From Candidatus Saccharimonadota bacterium (GTDB lineage Bacteria; Patescibacteriota; Saccharimonadia; Saccharimonadales; JAQGHD01): a stretch of DNA of 33,143 bases. The position numbers and the translations under genes are program-made. The notes under the pieces were generated by a model. The model saw nothing but the letters and a program-made list of their open reading frames with translations, had not been told where the DNA came from and made no database searches. Within the stretch, counting starts at the first letter, position 1. Each line of letters opens with the position of its first letter. The stretch covers positions 1 through 33,143 of the forward strand of contig JAQGHD010000004.1 of the NCBI GenBank assembly GCA_028288965.1, written 5' to 3'. Positions 1 through 7,419 of the stretch are shown piece by piece.

Positions 1-1
1 A

Positions 2-1174
2 AACCGCACTTCACCGTCGACCGCTACCACGCAATATCATTACCTCTCTGCGGCGTCAATTTCTGTCCCCTCCTCTACTGAGGGTAACCGCCAGATTCAA
101 ATGCCCGTAGCCGGTACCTTGCGGAACCTCTCTTTTACGATCGACACTCCACCTGGCACTGGAGCAAACTGGATTATCGCGGTTCGTAAGAATGGCGTGA
201 CCACCGCGTTGTCTGTCACCATCCAAGACGCAGAAGTAACAAAAATCGACACGACGCACTCCGTAACGTTCATGCCAAACGACCTGATTGCTCTGAGAAT
301 TACGCCTAGCTCCGGCACTGTGCCCGCGGCGTTCACCCTTCACTCGTGGGACATCGAGTGCAACGCGCCCGGACAGATCATTGTTGGCGGTAACAGCAAC
401 AACCCCAGCACGGCGGCCGCCAACTTCACCGTGATGCAGGGTGGTAACCCCATCACCTGGACCGGAACCGAATCCAACGTGCAGATCGTCTGCCCAACGG
501 CTGGGACACTCACCAATCTATTTGCCCGTCTGAATCTCGCCACTGGCGCCGGGTCGAGCTACACCGTTATTGTCCGTAAAGGCGGCGACACGGTACTCAG
601 CACGATCATCGCTGATCCAGCCACTTCCAACTCAAACACAACAAATAGTGTGGCGGTGGTAGCGGGAGACCTTTTATCGATCAAGGTCCTACCCTCTGCC
701 TCCCCAGCGCCCACCGCCCGCAGTATTTGGTGGGGGCTACTATTTACCCCCACGGTTGATGGCGAGAGCTTTTTTGGCTTTGGCAACTCGGCCGTCCCCT
801 CCACCACTGCCACCAACTTTGAGCAAGGGTTTTATGCGGGAGCCAATGCCTGGAACGCGACCGAATCCGCCGTTACCGGTTACATTGGTCCGCAAACCCT
901 CAAAAAGTTGTATGTCTCGCTGGTCACGGCTCCCAGCGCCGGAACATCACGGACGTTCACGGTGCGGAAGAACTCCGCAGATACAGCTCTTGCCGGAGTC
1001 GTGTCCGGTACTGGTACCACCGGCAACATAGCCAGTGACGTGACGTTCGCCCGGACTGACACGTACGATATTTCTTCTTTTCGAACCGGTGCCGCCGTGG
1101 CTCCCACCGGCGGCGTCCACATTGGTGTCCTGGTCTACAGTGCTCCCGCCCCCCGCCGAGTGATCATTACCTGA
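2..1174 (+). CDS. Repeat-domain surface or virion-like protein, 5' truncated by window edge
   Basis: The reading frame is open to the left edge, so the first ATG at 101 is probably internal and the real start lies outside the window. The protein shows three copies of a roughly 110-residue unit. Each begins with an AGTL/PQTL-x-x-L strand, continues with a T-V-R-K-(N/G) strand (AVRKNG, IVRKGG, TVRKNS) and ends in a Trp/Gly-rich strand. This looks like tandem beta-sandwich domains of the kind found in tail-fibre, adhesin or S-layer-like proteins. No transmembrane segment or anchor is visible in the part seen. Codon choice (ACC, GTC, GAC, GCC) is visibly GC-richer than in the following genes, hinting at a different origin. 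It stops 3 bases before the stop of the convergent PAS gene. The function is unknown; the repeat architecture is seen directly and the surface role is inference. Confidence 0.75.
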   Translation, partial: NRTSPSTATTQYHYLSAASISVPSSTEGNRQIQMPVAGTLRNLSFTIDTPPGTGANWIIAVRKNGVTTALSVTIQDAEVTKIDTTHSVTFMPNDLIALRITPSSGTVPAAFTLHSWDIECNAPGQIIVGGNSNNPSTAAANFTVMQGGNPITWTGTESNVQIVCPTAGTLTNLFARLNLATGAGSSYTVIVRKGGDTVLSTIIADPATSNSNTTNSVAVVAGDLLSIKVLPSASPAPTARSIWWGLLFTPTVDGESFFGFGNSAVPSTTATNFEQGFYAGANAWNATESAVTGYIGPQTLKKLYVSLVTAPSAGTSRTFTVRKNSADTALAGVVSGTGTTGNIASDVTFARTDTYDISSFRTGAAVAPTGGVHIGVLVYSAPAPRRVIIT

Positions 1175-1177
1175 TAC

Positions 1178-1639
1178 CTACATTTTAGTTTTTGGCACTG
1201 CTTTAAAGTTATTTTCGACTTCTTCAAGAGTATCCATCATATAGGTCACATCCTCAACGGTACTGATTATATAAATAATTTCTTGCTGTAGGTTTAGCAC
1301 TGGAGTGTTGGTTAGGCGCCACCAACGTTCCACGGTGGTAGAGTCTTTGGCAGATGGCACCTGGAGATTGTACCGCTGCAGGGCAAGAGCATGGGCAGTC
1401 TTGGTGCGTAAAACTTGTTTTAATGAATACGCCAAGTTTTTACCTTCTGGATGTTCCACCGTATGAGCATTTTCCGGAAAAATGTCGAACAAATTGCGAT
1501 TTAATATTTGCTGGGGCGTGGTGTGTGTAGCTTTGCAGTAACTAGCTGTAGCGGCGAGAATAACAAACCCGGGCGACAGTAGCACATGACAAGCCGGTAA
1601 AGATTCAAAAACCGTCTTATAATTTGGGGCTGGAATCAT
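1178..1639 (-). CDS. Stand-alone PAS domain protein (153 aa)
   Basis: A single PAS fold fills almost the whole protein. It opens with YKTVFESLPACHVLLSP, followed by a helix and the LFDIFPEN motif typical of the PAS N-terminal half, then a WWRLTNTPVLN strand and an IIYIISTVEDVT strand that commonly closes PAS domains before a coiled linker. A short helical tail follows, but no kinase, cyclase or GGDEF output domain is attached, so any signal must pass to a separate partner. Cysteines in the CHVLL and YCKATH regions could bind a cofactor, but this cannot be told from sequence. The start ATG is preceded by GGTGGAG six bases upstream. No kinase lies beside it. It may serve the soluble kinases further along, which is speculation. 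Confidence 0.8.
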   Translation of the reverse strand: MIPAPNYKTVFESLPACHVLLSPGFVILAATASYCKATHTTPQQILNRNLFDIFPENAHTVEHPEGKNLAYSLKQVLRTKTAHALALQRYNLQVPSAKDSTTVERWWRLTNTPVLNLQQEIIYIISTVEDVTYMMDTLEEVENNFKAVPKTKM

Positions 1640-1810
1640 AAGCTACTCCACCATTCTTATATTTCTAGTCTATAGCCGATTTGGCCTATTGAATAGCGTT
1701 TATCGCATCGTAACTCGTTTATTTTTAGTGCTCCTGCCACACCCAGACTGTTATTATAAGAGCACCGTAATTACCGCAATTGCTTAAGCATCCGTCCATG
1801 TTACTCATGC

Positions 1811-1838
1811 TTGCATAAGGGCTGATTTGGATTATGAT
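1811..1838 (+). promoter_or_regulatory. Sigma-70-type promoter of the 330-aa gene
   Basis: TTGCAT at 1811-1816, 16-base spacer, TATGAT at 1833-1838. An imperfect inverted repeat (AAGCAT at 1786-1791, ATGCTT at 1807-1812) runs into the -35 box and could be an operator. Confidence 0.6.
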
Positions 1839-1859
1839 TATCTTAATAAGGAGAGATGT

Positions 1860-2852
1860 ATGACAGAGCTGCTCGAAACCTTGCATAGTCCGGCCCAAAA
1901 GACTGCCGAGACCTGGCACCAAACCGTTGACGCATTAAATAGTGATCCGGACAAACACATTGTTCGGCCTGAAGGTAGCACAACCTATGTTTCTACAGCT
2001 GCTGTTCGGCCTCTAGAGGTCTTACCGGCAATGGTGGGCACCGATAAACAGCATGAGATTTATAATCAAACATACGCCTTGGCAACCCGATACACAAGCA
2101 GATCAGATGATCTGCTTCCCGATTCGCTTATACGTTTTAAGAAACGGGTGAATCAACCAGGTAATCCCATACTACTCATCGTTAATGGCAACTATGCTAA
2201 CCCGTTGTTACAAATTCGCCCCGAAATGAATGAACTGATAACGTTGGACGGCTTAAACCCTATTGATGATACAGCCAACTATCTCCCCACCATTTTACAA
2301 GCCCTGGAATTAAGTAGCCAAGCTAGACGGCAACTCCGTTCTGAAAAGACCAAAAGAGAGCTTGGATTAGCAGCCAAAATCGGAGCCGGCACTATGGCAG
2401 CAGTCATTGTATTTGGCGGGATTGATAAGGGATTTCGCGGCCTGCAACATGCTTTCCATACAGTCAGTGTTCACAAAGCCCAAAATCGGCAGCGCGATGA
2501 TGCATTGCGAAGTGCATTTGATGCTAGAGGTATTAATCTTAAGGTCCCGGCACTAGCTCGTGATACAGTCAGTTTTATTGCTGCTGATAAAGCCTTGTTC
2601 GGCCAACCATTACCCAAGCCATCCGGTCATGATACTTTGGCTCATCCCCGAAAATTCTCGATTAACGATACGTGTGTCACGCTTACAACTATTAGTGCCG
2701 GCCAAAGCGCCAAATTAGAAACTGATGGCAATCCGGATGAACTGATTGCTGTAGTTGGCGGTGATGGCAACCTGCAGGTTTGCCAGCCTGACTATAATAC
2801 TCAACGCTCTCGGCACGTCTTGCTCCAGGTCATAAATAAGATCCCGGGTTAA
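1860..2852 (+). CDS. Unknown protein with one membrane helix (330 aa)
   Basis: Not recognised. The start chosen is the ATG at 1860, with AGGAG about six bases upstream; an in-frame ATG at 1827 has no ribosome-binding site and lies before the -10 box of the likely promoter. The N-terminal half (1-165) is soluble and mixed, with Arg/Lys-rich stretches just before the membrane. One hydrophobic helix is seen at about 168-188 (LGLAAKIGAG through VIVFGG). The C-terminal 140 residues are beta-rich and carry two cysteines (about 272 and 308) that could form a disulfide if this part is outside the cell. There is no signal peptide, so an N-in, C-out topology is plausible. It converges with the 7-helix protein gene, one base separating the two stops. 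Confidence 0.75.
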   Translation: MTELLETLHSPAQKTAETWHQTVDALNSDPDKHIVRPEGSTTYVSTAAVRPLEVLPAMVGTDKQHEIYNQTYALATRYTSRSDDLLPDSLIRFKKRVNQPGNPILLIVNGNYANPLLQIRPEMNELITLDGLNPIDDTANYLPTILQALELSSQARRQLRSEKTKRELGLAAKIGAGTMAAVIVFGGIDKGFRGLQHAFHTVSVHKAQNRQRDDALRSAFDARGINLKVPALARDTVSFIAADKALFGQPLPKPSGHDTLAHPRKFSINDTCVTLTTISAGQSAKLETDGNPDELIAVVGGDGNLQVCQPDYNTQRSRHVLLQVINKIPG

Positions 2853-2853
2853 A

Positions 2854-3549
2854 TTATTCCCCTGGTTGTTGTAGGCTTGGTATTATTCCTAAGGCTAGAA
2901 TCAGGGCATACAAAACTGCAAAACCGCACATCACGCTTGGGATGCCGGATATCGTTTGGGGATTCACAGCGTTTACAATGCCAGTAGGCAATAAAAAGCT
3001 CAGATAGCCGCAGACCTGCAAGACCAGCGCTTCCCTAGTCCGCTGGTTGGACGAGATGCTAAAGTAAAGGCCCAGTCCAATACCCACAATTACCCAAAAG
3101 TAATAATAAGCAAAGTATAGTCCGCCAATTGGGTGTATCAGTTGAAAAATAGCGTAGTTTCCGGCACAGATATGACCAGCAAAAGCTGAGGTATGAAACC
3201 CAAAAACTACAGCAAAACCCAGTCCGCAGGCATAGGCCAACCACACTAAAGCAGTGGTTTTACGCTTGGCTATGGCATATACCGCGTGCAGCGCTAGCGG
3301 CGGTAGCAACGTTATAGCTATGTAGCCCAGGCGTGAATACACCAAGGCACTGGCTGACGAACGCCCACAAACGTTATACTCAGCAAACTGAAACACTGCC
3401 AGTAACAGCAACATACTGGTGGCCAAACGAACCAACGTCGTCATCCTGTAACGGATAACCGTATAGGCGGCCAAGCCGATTTCAATCACAAGAGTCGCTA
3501 GCATCACCGGTGGCGAGAAGCAATACAGCTTATTTGTTTGCTTGAACAT
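2854..3549 (-). CDS. Seven-helix membrane protein, kinase-sensor-like but without kinase (231 aa)
   Basis: Seven hydrophobic segments are visible at about 14-32, 38-59, 72-93, 97-116, 138-162, 170-192 and 202-224, with short loops. The spacing and aromatic content resemble the N-terminal 7TM sensor region of some histidine kinases (HisKA_7TM-like), but the protein ends after the last helix and carries no DHp or ATPase domain. Three or four cysteines lie in the loops and helices. No ribosome-binding site is obvious in front of the ATG. A second, unrelated 7-helix protein at 14332 sits next to a soluble kinase, so free-standing membrane sensors may be a theme of this genome. The family assignment is a resemblance only; the membrane topology is read from the sequence. 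Confidence 0.75.
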   Translation of the reverse strand: MFKQTNKLYCFSPPVMLATLVIEIGLAAYTVIRYRMTTLVRLATSMLLLLAVFQFAEYNVCGRSSASALVYSRLGYIAITLLPPLALHAVYAIAKRKTTALVWLAYACGLGFAVVFGFHTSAFAGHICAGNYAIFQLIHPIGGLYFAYYYFWVIVGIGLGLYFSISSNQRTREALVLQVCGYLSFLLPTGIVNAVNPQTISGIPSVMCGFAVLYALILALGIIPSLQQPGE

Positions 3550-3630
3550 TGTTCATAGCTTAACTGCTTATGGCTAGGATAGCTACTTTGAGCCTGCGTC
3601 GCCTACTTCGGCTTTGCGTTTTTTGAAGCA

Positions 3631-3639
3631 TGTTAAACT
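3631..3639 (+). promoter_or_regulatory. Extended -10 promoter of the first VOC gene
   Basis: TGTTAAACT, an extended -10 (TGn plus TAAACT) 24 bases before the start. No convincing -35 was found. Confidence 0.4.
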
Positions 3640-3663
3640 GAAGAGGCTAGATAAGGAGACATT

Positions 3664-4026
3664 ATGAAGCTTAAAGGTGTAATGCTGGGAACCGAAAATT
3701 CAAAACAATTGGGTGAATTTTACACAAAAATCCTGGGCAAACCAGGCTGGCAACAAAATGATTGGTACGGCTGGGACGTTGATGGTGGCAGCCTCATGAT
3801 CGGCTCACACAGCGAAGTCAAAGGCAGTAACGACATGCCAGGGCGAATTATGATAACTTTTGAAACTAAAGACGTCCAAAAAGAATTTGACCGCATCCAA
3901 TCCTTGGGCGCCAAAGTAGTGGCTAAGCCGTATCAACCAAATAAAGACAATAGCGATATGTGGCTGGCAACTTTTGCCGACCCCGACGGCAATTACTTCC
4001 AACTTACCCCACCCTGGAAAGAGTAA
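3664..4026 (+). CDS. VOC superfamily (glyoxalase/dioxygenase fold) protein
   Basis: The 120-residue length fits a one-domain VOC protein made of two beta-alpha-beta-beta-beta modules. The first module starts MKLKGVMLGTENSKQLGEFY, the usual 'shared-edge strand then helix F-Y' opening. The second includes FETKDVQKEFDRIQSLGAKVV and ends with FADPDGNYFQLTPPW, the classic D-P-D-G-N-x-F-x-L closing strand. Metal ligands are uncertain: the first strand lacks the usual His, so glyoxalase I activity should not be assumed. The start is supported by AAGGAGA eight bases upstream. It stands alone between two minus-strand membrane genes. Family confidence is high; substrate unknown. Confidence 0.85.
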   Translation: MKLKGVMLGTENSKQLGEFYTKILGKPGWQQNDWYGWDVDGGSLMIGSHSEVKGSNDMPGRIMITFETKDVQKEFDRIQSLGAKVVAKPYQPNKDNSDMWLATFADPDGNYFQLTPPWKE

Positions 4027-4040
4027 TCAGTCAGCAGTAC

Positions 4041-4700
4041 CTATGATCGCCTAGCGGCCAGGCGGCTTTTGCTCATATAAATGCCAAACACAATCAGCCA
4101 CGTGGTTTGTGGATAGGCCACGAGCCGCTCCATGCCCCCAATACCCAAGCCAAGATAGGTATGGTTAGCAAACAGCGCGAGTGCCACTAACGAAAGCAGA
4201 CCTGACAATATGGTATAGGCTCTTAATGCCCTCGGCAGATCTAACGCATAACCAAGAATGACCATGCCCAAGTTGCCGATTAAAAACGGCAGCGCGGCAC
4301 CAACTAAATGAAAGGCCACTATGGTGTTTTCGGCAAAGATTCCTACTAATAACGTGCCCAGACCGGCCAACCCCATAAAGCTAAACCCGGTGCCACTGCC
4401 AACACTCTCTCTAAATTCTTGAAATATCAAGACGGCTCCGAGCACCATGGTTATCCCTAAAATAATGAATGAGGCGTTCATGAAGGCATGGAGCGGCGAG
4501 CAAACCACACGGCCAGAGTAGACACCACAGGCCGTATTACCGAGATCGCTAATTGTATTATGAAAAATGCTGTAGGGCTGTTTCCAGGCCAGGGCTACTA
4601 CAATTTGAACAATGTAATACTGGATGCTAACTACCCAAAAAGCCGGACCAACAAATGGAAAGCGATTGTTAAACGTCCGAGCGGTCTTAAACGGTTTCAT
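4041..4700 (-). CDS. DUF998 family membrane protein
   Basis: A multi-helix membrane protein with the DUF998 signature: an early FHNTISDLGNT motif after the first helix, then PLHAFMNASFIILGI, followed by four more hydrophobic helices. Six segments are visible in about 219 residues. The function of this family is unknown. The start chosen is the ATG at 4700 (MKPFKTART). An in-frame TTG nine codons upstream has no ribosome-binding site, whereas a perfect TATAAT box ends 7 bases before the ATG at 4700, so the mRNA would begin at or beside the start codon. The gene lies tail-to-tail with the VOC gene and head-to-tail behind the second VOC gene. Confidence 0.8.
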   Translation of the reverse strand: MKPFKTARTFNNRFPFVGPAFWVVSIQYYIVQIVVALAWKQPYSIFHNTISDLGNTACGVYSGRVVCSPLHAFMNASFIILGITMVLGAVLIFQEFRESVGSGTGFSFMGLAGLGTLLVGIFAENTIVAFHLVGAALPFLIGNLGMVILGYALDLPRALRAYTILSGLLSLVALALFANHTYLGLGIGGMERLVAYPQTTWLIVFGIYMSKSRLAARRS

Positions 4701-4707
4701 TACATGG

Positions 4708-4713
4708 ATTATA
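4708..4713 (-). promoter_or_regulatory. -10 box for a leaderless DUF998 mRNA
   Basis: TATAAT on the minus strand, separated by 7 bases from the ATG at 4700. No good -35 is visible. Confidence 0.5.
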
Positions 4714-4742
4714 TGTCTTTTCCGCAATCGGCGGGCACGAAT

Positions 4743-5231
4743 CTAGGTTTGGTCGCGAGCTTTTTCTAGATCGGCAATAACAATTTTTTTCATTTGCAGC
4801 ATGGCCTTCATGGCTCGATCAGCTTTTGCCGGATCAGGATCCGATAAAATTTCGCCCATAGCCGTTGGCACAATTTGCCAAGACAAACCAAATTTATCCT
4901 TGAGCCAACCGCACTGACTTTCTTGGCCACCATCGGCCGTCAGTTTGTTCCAGTATTCGTCTACCTCTTCTTGAGATTCGCAGTTCACCACAAAAGAAAC
5001 AGATTCGTTAAACGTAAAGTTTGGGCCGCCGTTAAGGGCAGTAAATGACACGCCGTCCAACTCAAAAGCCACAGTCATAACGGTTCCTTCCGATTTGCCT
5101 GAAACTTCCTCGGCGGACTGGGGATATTGAGTGGTATTGGTAATTTTGGAGTTCTTAAAAATTGAGGTGTACAGCTTAGCGGCTGCTTCTGCTTGGGTGT
5201 CAAACCATAAAAACGGACTTATTTTTTGCAT
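4743..5231 (-). CDS. PhnB-like VOC family protein (PF06983 type)
   Basis: The opening KISPFLWFDTQAEAAAKLY and the following SIFKNSKI are the hallmark of the PhnB / '3-demethylubiquinone methyltransferase' VOC group, a name inherited from early annotation; most members have no proven reaction. The second half contains SVSFVVNCESQEEVDEYWNKL, GGQESQCGWLKDKFGLSWQIVP and the C-terminal helix AMLQMKKI, all in family order. Length (162 aa) is normal for the family. AAGGAG lies seven bases before the ATG, so the start is secure. It runs in the same direction as DUF998 with 42 bases between them, though DUF998 appears to have its own promoter. Substrate unknown. Confidence 0.88.
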   Translation of the reverse strand: MQKISPFLWFDTQAEAAAKLYTSIFKNSKITNTTQYPQSAEEVSGKSEGTVMTVAFELDGVSFTALNGGPNFTFNESVSFVVNCESQEEVDEYWNKLTADGGQESQCGWLKDKFGLSWQIVPTAMGEILSDPDPAKADRAMKAMLQMKKIVIADLEKARDQT

Positions 5232-5313
5232 GTATAATCTCCTTAATTGTCCTACCAGTGTAATATGTTCACGGAGTTTTGAGTAGTTTCAACAGGCCTC
5301 TGTGTATAAGTAA

Positions 5314-5343
5314 TTGTGAAATTATTACACGCCTAGGTATACT
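5314..5343 (+). promoter_or_regulatory. Promoter of secreted protein / ligase pair
   Basis: TTGTGA at 5314-5319, 18-base spacer, TATACT at 5338-5343. Confidence 0.5.
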
Positions 5344-5375
5344 TATGCTTAAAGCTAATATAAGGACAATAAAAA

Positions 5376-5963
5376 ATGGTTCGAACTGTAAAAAAATCTA
5401 AACCAGCTACTGGCTGGCAAAAGTTTGTTAATGCCTTAAACCCCGACACATCATCAAAGCGCATGCTTGGCGTAGTCTTAATCTTTGCCGTCCTTGGTGG
5501 CAGCTATTTTGTTTACGGCAGTTATGCTCAAAGCATTAAAAGTGTGGCTTACGTATCAGCCATAGACGCCGTGCAACAACCAGCCACGGTAGTGGCTAAA
5601 TCCCCTGGATCAAAAAACAGCAAAAATGTGTGGAACTTGGGACCAACTGGAAGTATCATGGCCAACATAACTTTGCCATATCTTAATGACAGTGCACCGT
5701 TTCAGATTTGTGCAACGCTTAAGGCAGCCCAGGCGGGCACAGTAAACATTTCATTGGCAGCCGTCAGCAAAGGCGGCGAATTCCCTGTGGCCGTAGATGC
5801 CACAAACGTCTATAAAAAATACTGTGCGCCTATGACCTATCTTAGTGGCTATACCAGTTCTCTCTACGAGCCAGGTGTCGTTAACAAAACAAATGGCAAT
5901 GTGTACGTTGACTCAATCTCGTTCGTCTACAATTCCAAATACATTTCATATGGCACATACTAA
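5376..5963 (+). CDS. Membrane-anchored exported protein, unknown (195 aa)
   Basis: A basic cytoplasmic N-terminus of about 28 residues (MVRTVKKSKPATGW) is followed by one membrane helix at about 30-50 (LGVVLIFAVLGGSYFVYG) and an outside domain of about 145 residues. That domain is beta-rich, has two cysteines (ICATLKAAQAG and YCAPMTYL) that could form a disulfide, and is rich in small and hydroxylated residues. The 'short basic tail, single helix, beta domain' plan is shared with the protein at 17253. AAGGA precedes the ATG. The O-antigen-ligase-like gene follows after 20 bases, suggesting joint transcription and perhaps a glycosylated substrate, but no glycosylation motif can be identified. 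Not assigned to a family. Confidence 0.75.
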   Translation: MVRTVKKSKPATGWQKFVNALNPDTSSKRMLGVVLIFAVLGGSYFVYGSYAQSIKSVAYVSAIDAVQQPATVVAKSPGSKNSKNVWNLGPTGSIMANITLPYLNDSAPFQICATLKAAQAGTVNISLAAVSKGGEFPVAVDATNVYKKYCAPMTYLSGYTSSLYEPGVVNKTNGNVYVDSISFVYNSKYISYGTY

Positions 5964-5983
5964 CCTGTAGTTTGGTCACTTAA

Positions 5984-7201
5984 GTGGTAAGCCAGAGGGT
6001 CAAAACAGCTCCGCAGCGCGAGTTTGTTCCCATAAGCATTGGCATTGGAGTACTGGTAGCGTGCTTGCTGCGGCTCCCCTCAACAGACCGTAGCCTATTT
6101 TGGCGAGAGTTCGTTCTGCTGGGCACCGGTGAAATTAGTTTGGTCTACTATTTGTTACAGCCTAGAGCTGTGCATTTATCTAAGAAACTTAGTCTGCTGC
6201 TACTGGCACTCTTAGGCCTGAGTACCTATAGCTTATTGCAAACTCGGCCGCTGCGAGCCGGACTACTGGGCACACCGCTGATTCATCCTGGATTATTTTC
6301 TTTGTACGCTTCGGTATTAATTGGATTTGTGTTTGCAGCACATAGAAAAGCCCTGGGGTTCTGGAAAGCAGCTTACTGGGTGATCTTGGCATTTAGCTTG
6401 GTGAATTTATTGTATTGGCTAACTCACGGCGTGAGTAATCGGCTTGGCCTGGTTGGGATCCAAATAAACTATAGCGCCCTTATATTTGTCTTAGGCATAG
6501 TTATTGGGAGTTGGCTGTATGCCCATGCATATATAACCACTTGGCAGGCTCTGGCGGCCCAATGTTTACTGCTTGTATCCGTAGCCTTAACCCAATCTCG
6601 GGTAGAAATTGTTTTAGCATTGTTAGTCAGCGGCTGGTTTGCTTGCGACTTGTTGTTGCAAAAGTTTAGTAAAACCCAGGCGTGGCTCGTGCTAGGCGTT
6701 ATTGGCTTTGTTCTGGTCATGGGACTTAGTTTTATACCTAGGGTGTCGAGTGGTAGCTACTTTGGCACAAGCGTAACGTATCGGCGGGACCTGGTGCGGG
6801 CTGCATTGCCGACCCATACATCTGGTTGGATACTGGGCTCCGGCATTACCAGTCTGGAAACTAATATTGCTACCCGTGGCTGGCAATATCCGGAACTGCG
6901 CAAAGACCTGCAAACCGGTTGGCACTTTGAAAGTAGCCATAATTACGTGGTTGATCTTATAGTTGAGCGAGGGCTTATTGTGCTGGGCCTTTATCTAGCG
7001 CTCACCTATCTGGCGCTTCAATCCGCCTGGCAGCAAAAAGAGGCCAGCGCAAAATTACTAGGCGTACTGCTAAGTTGCCTGCTGGTGTTCTTGCTGTTTG
7101 ATAACATCAATATTCAAACCGAATTACTCTACTGGGTCCTAGTTATCGGCCTGCTAAGCCCCTACCCACACAGTAGGACCATGGCAGCCAAAAAAGCTTA
7201 G
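5984..7201 (+). CDS. O-antigen ligase / polymerase (Wzy/WaaL) family membrane protein
   Basis: About eleven to twelve membrane helices over 405 residues, with the family landmarks in place: a mid-protein LTQSRVEIVLALLVSGW helix (the S-R-x-x-x motif), a large outside loop of roughly 70 residues (from RVSSGSYFG to the HFESSHNY motif), and the SSHNYVVDLIVERGLIVLG helix that carries the conserved His and a Gly-Leu-x-x-G run. Members transfer or polymerise undecaprenyl-linked glycans on the outer face of the membrane; some transfer glycans to proteins. With no lipopolysaccharide expected in such an organism, polymerising a surface polysaccharide or glycosylating a surface protein are the likely roles. 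The start is GTG at 5984, with no clear ribosome-binding site and so uncertain by a few codons. The stop overlaps the remains of a reductase gene on the other strand. Confidence 0.85.
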   Translation: MVSQRVKTAPQREFVPISIGIGVLVACLLRLPSTDRSLFWREFVLLGTGEISLVYYLLQPRAVHLSKKLSLLLLALLGLSTYSLLQTRPLRAGLLGTPLIHPGLFSLYASVLIGFVFAAHRKALGFWKAAYWVILAFSLVNLLYWLTHGVSNRLGLVGIQINYSALIFVLGIVIGSWLYAHAYITTWQALAAQCLLLVSVALTQSRVEIVLALLVSGWFACDLLLQKFSKTQAWLVLGVIGFVLVMGLSFIPRVSSGSYFGTSVTYRRDLVRAALPTHTSGWILGSGITSLETNIATRGWQYPELRKDLQTGWHFESSHNYVVDLIVERGLIVLGLYLALTYLALQSAWQQKEASAKLLGVLLSCLLVFLLFDNINIQTELLYWVLVIGLLSPYPHSRTMAAKKA

Positions 7202-7403
7202 GTACCGTAACGTATCAAGATATTGCCGTTCTTGAACTCTTTTGTATTTAGCCGCGTTAACTTCAGTTGCTGATGTAGGCCGGTGAATAAAGAGGTGCCG
7301 TGGCCAATGGCAAAACGCGGGTATTTTGCCAGTCGGCACTTGTAAGGGTGTATGACACAACTACTTTGGGGCTATCGTTCATCAGCTTGGCACTTAATTG
7401 TTG
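7198..7403 (-). pseudogene. Remnant of a RibD C-terminal-type (dihydrofolate-reductase fold) gene
   Basis: Two pieces of one family are readable in different frames on the minus strand. Piece A (about 7403 down to 7312) reads LSAKLMNDSPKVVVSYTL and then TSADWQNTRVL, matching the 'M-N-x-x-P-K-x-V-V-S-x-T-L-x-x-x-x-W-x-N-T' segment of YwjB/YyaP-like RibD-C proteins. Piece B (about 7317 down to a TAA at 7198-7200) reads FAIGHGTSLFTGL and TKEFKNGNILIRY, matching the family's 'G-x-G-x-x-L-F' region and its C-terminal strand. The N-terminal half and about 50 middle residues are missing and the frame changes at the junction, so this is a broken gene. Family members are NADPH-dependent reductases of uncertain substrate. 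It lies between the ligase gene and the Asn/Ser-rich gene. Seen by translation; family match from memory. Confidence 0.75.
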
Positions 7404-7419
7404 CGTAAGTTACTACTAC

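Noticed and set aside
7154-7360. A 68-codon minus-strand open frame between the ligase gene and the secreted protein gene
   Set aside because: It is out of frame with the two readable pieces of the reductase remnant, has no ribosome-binding site and ends inside the ligase gene.
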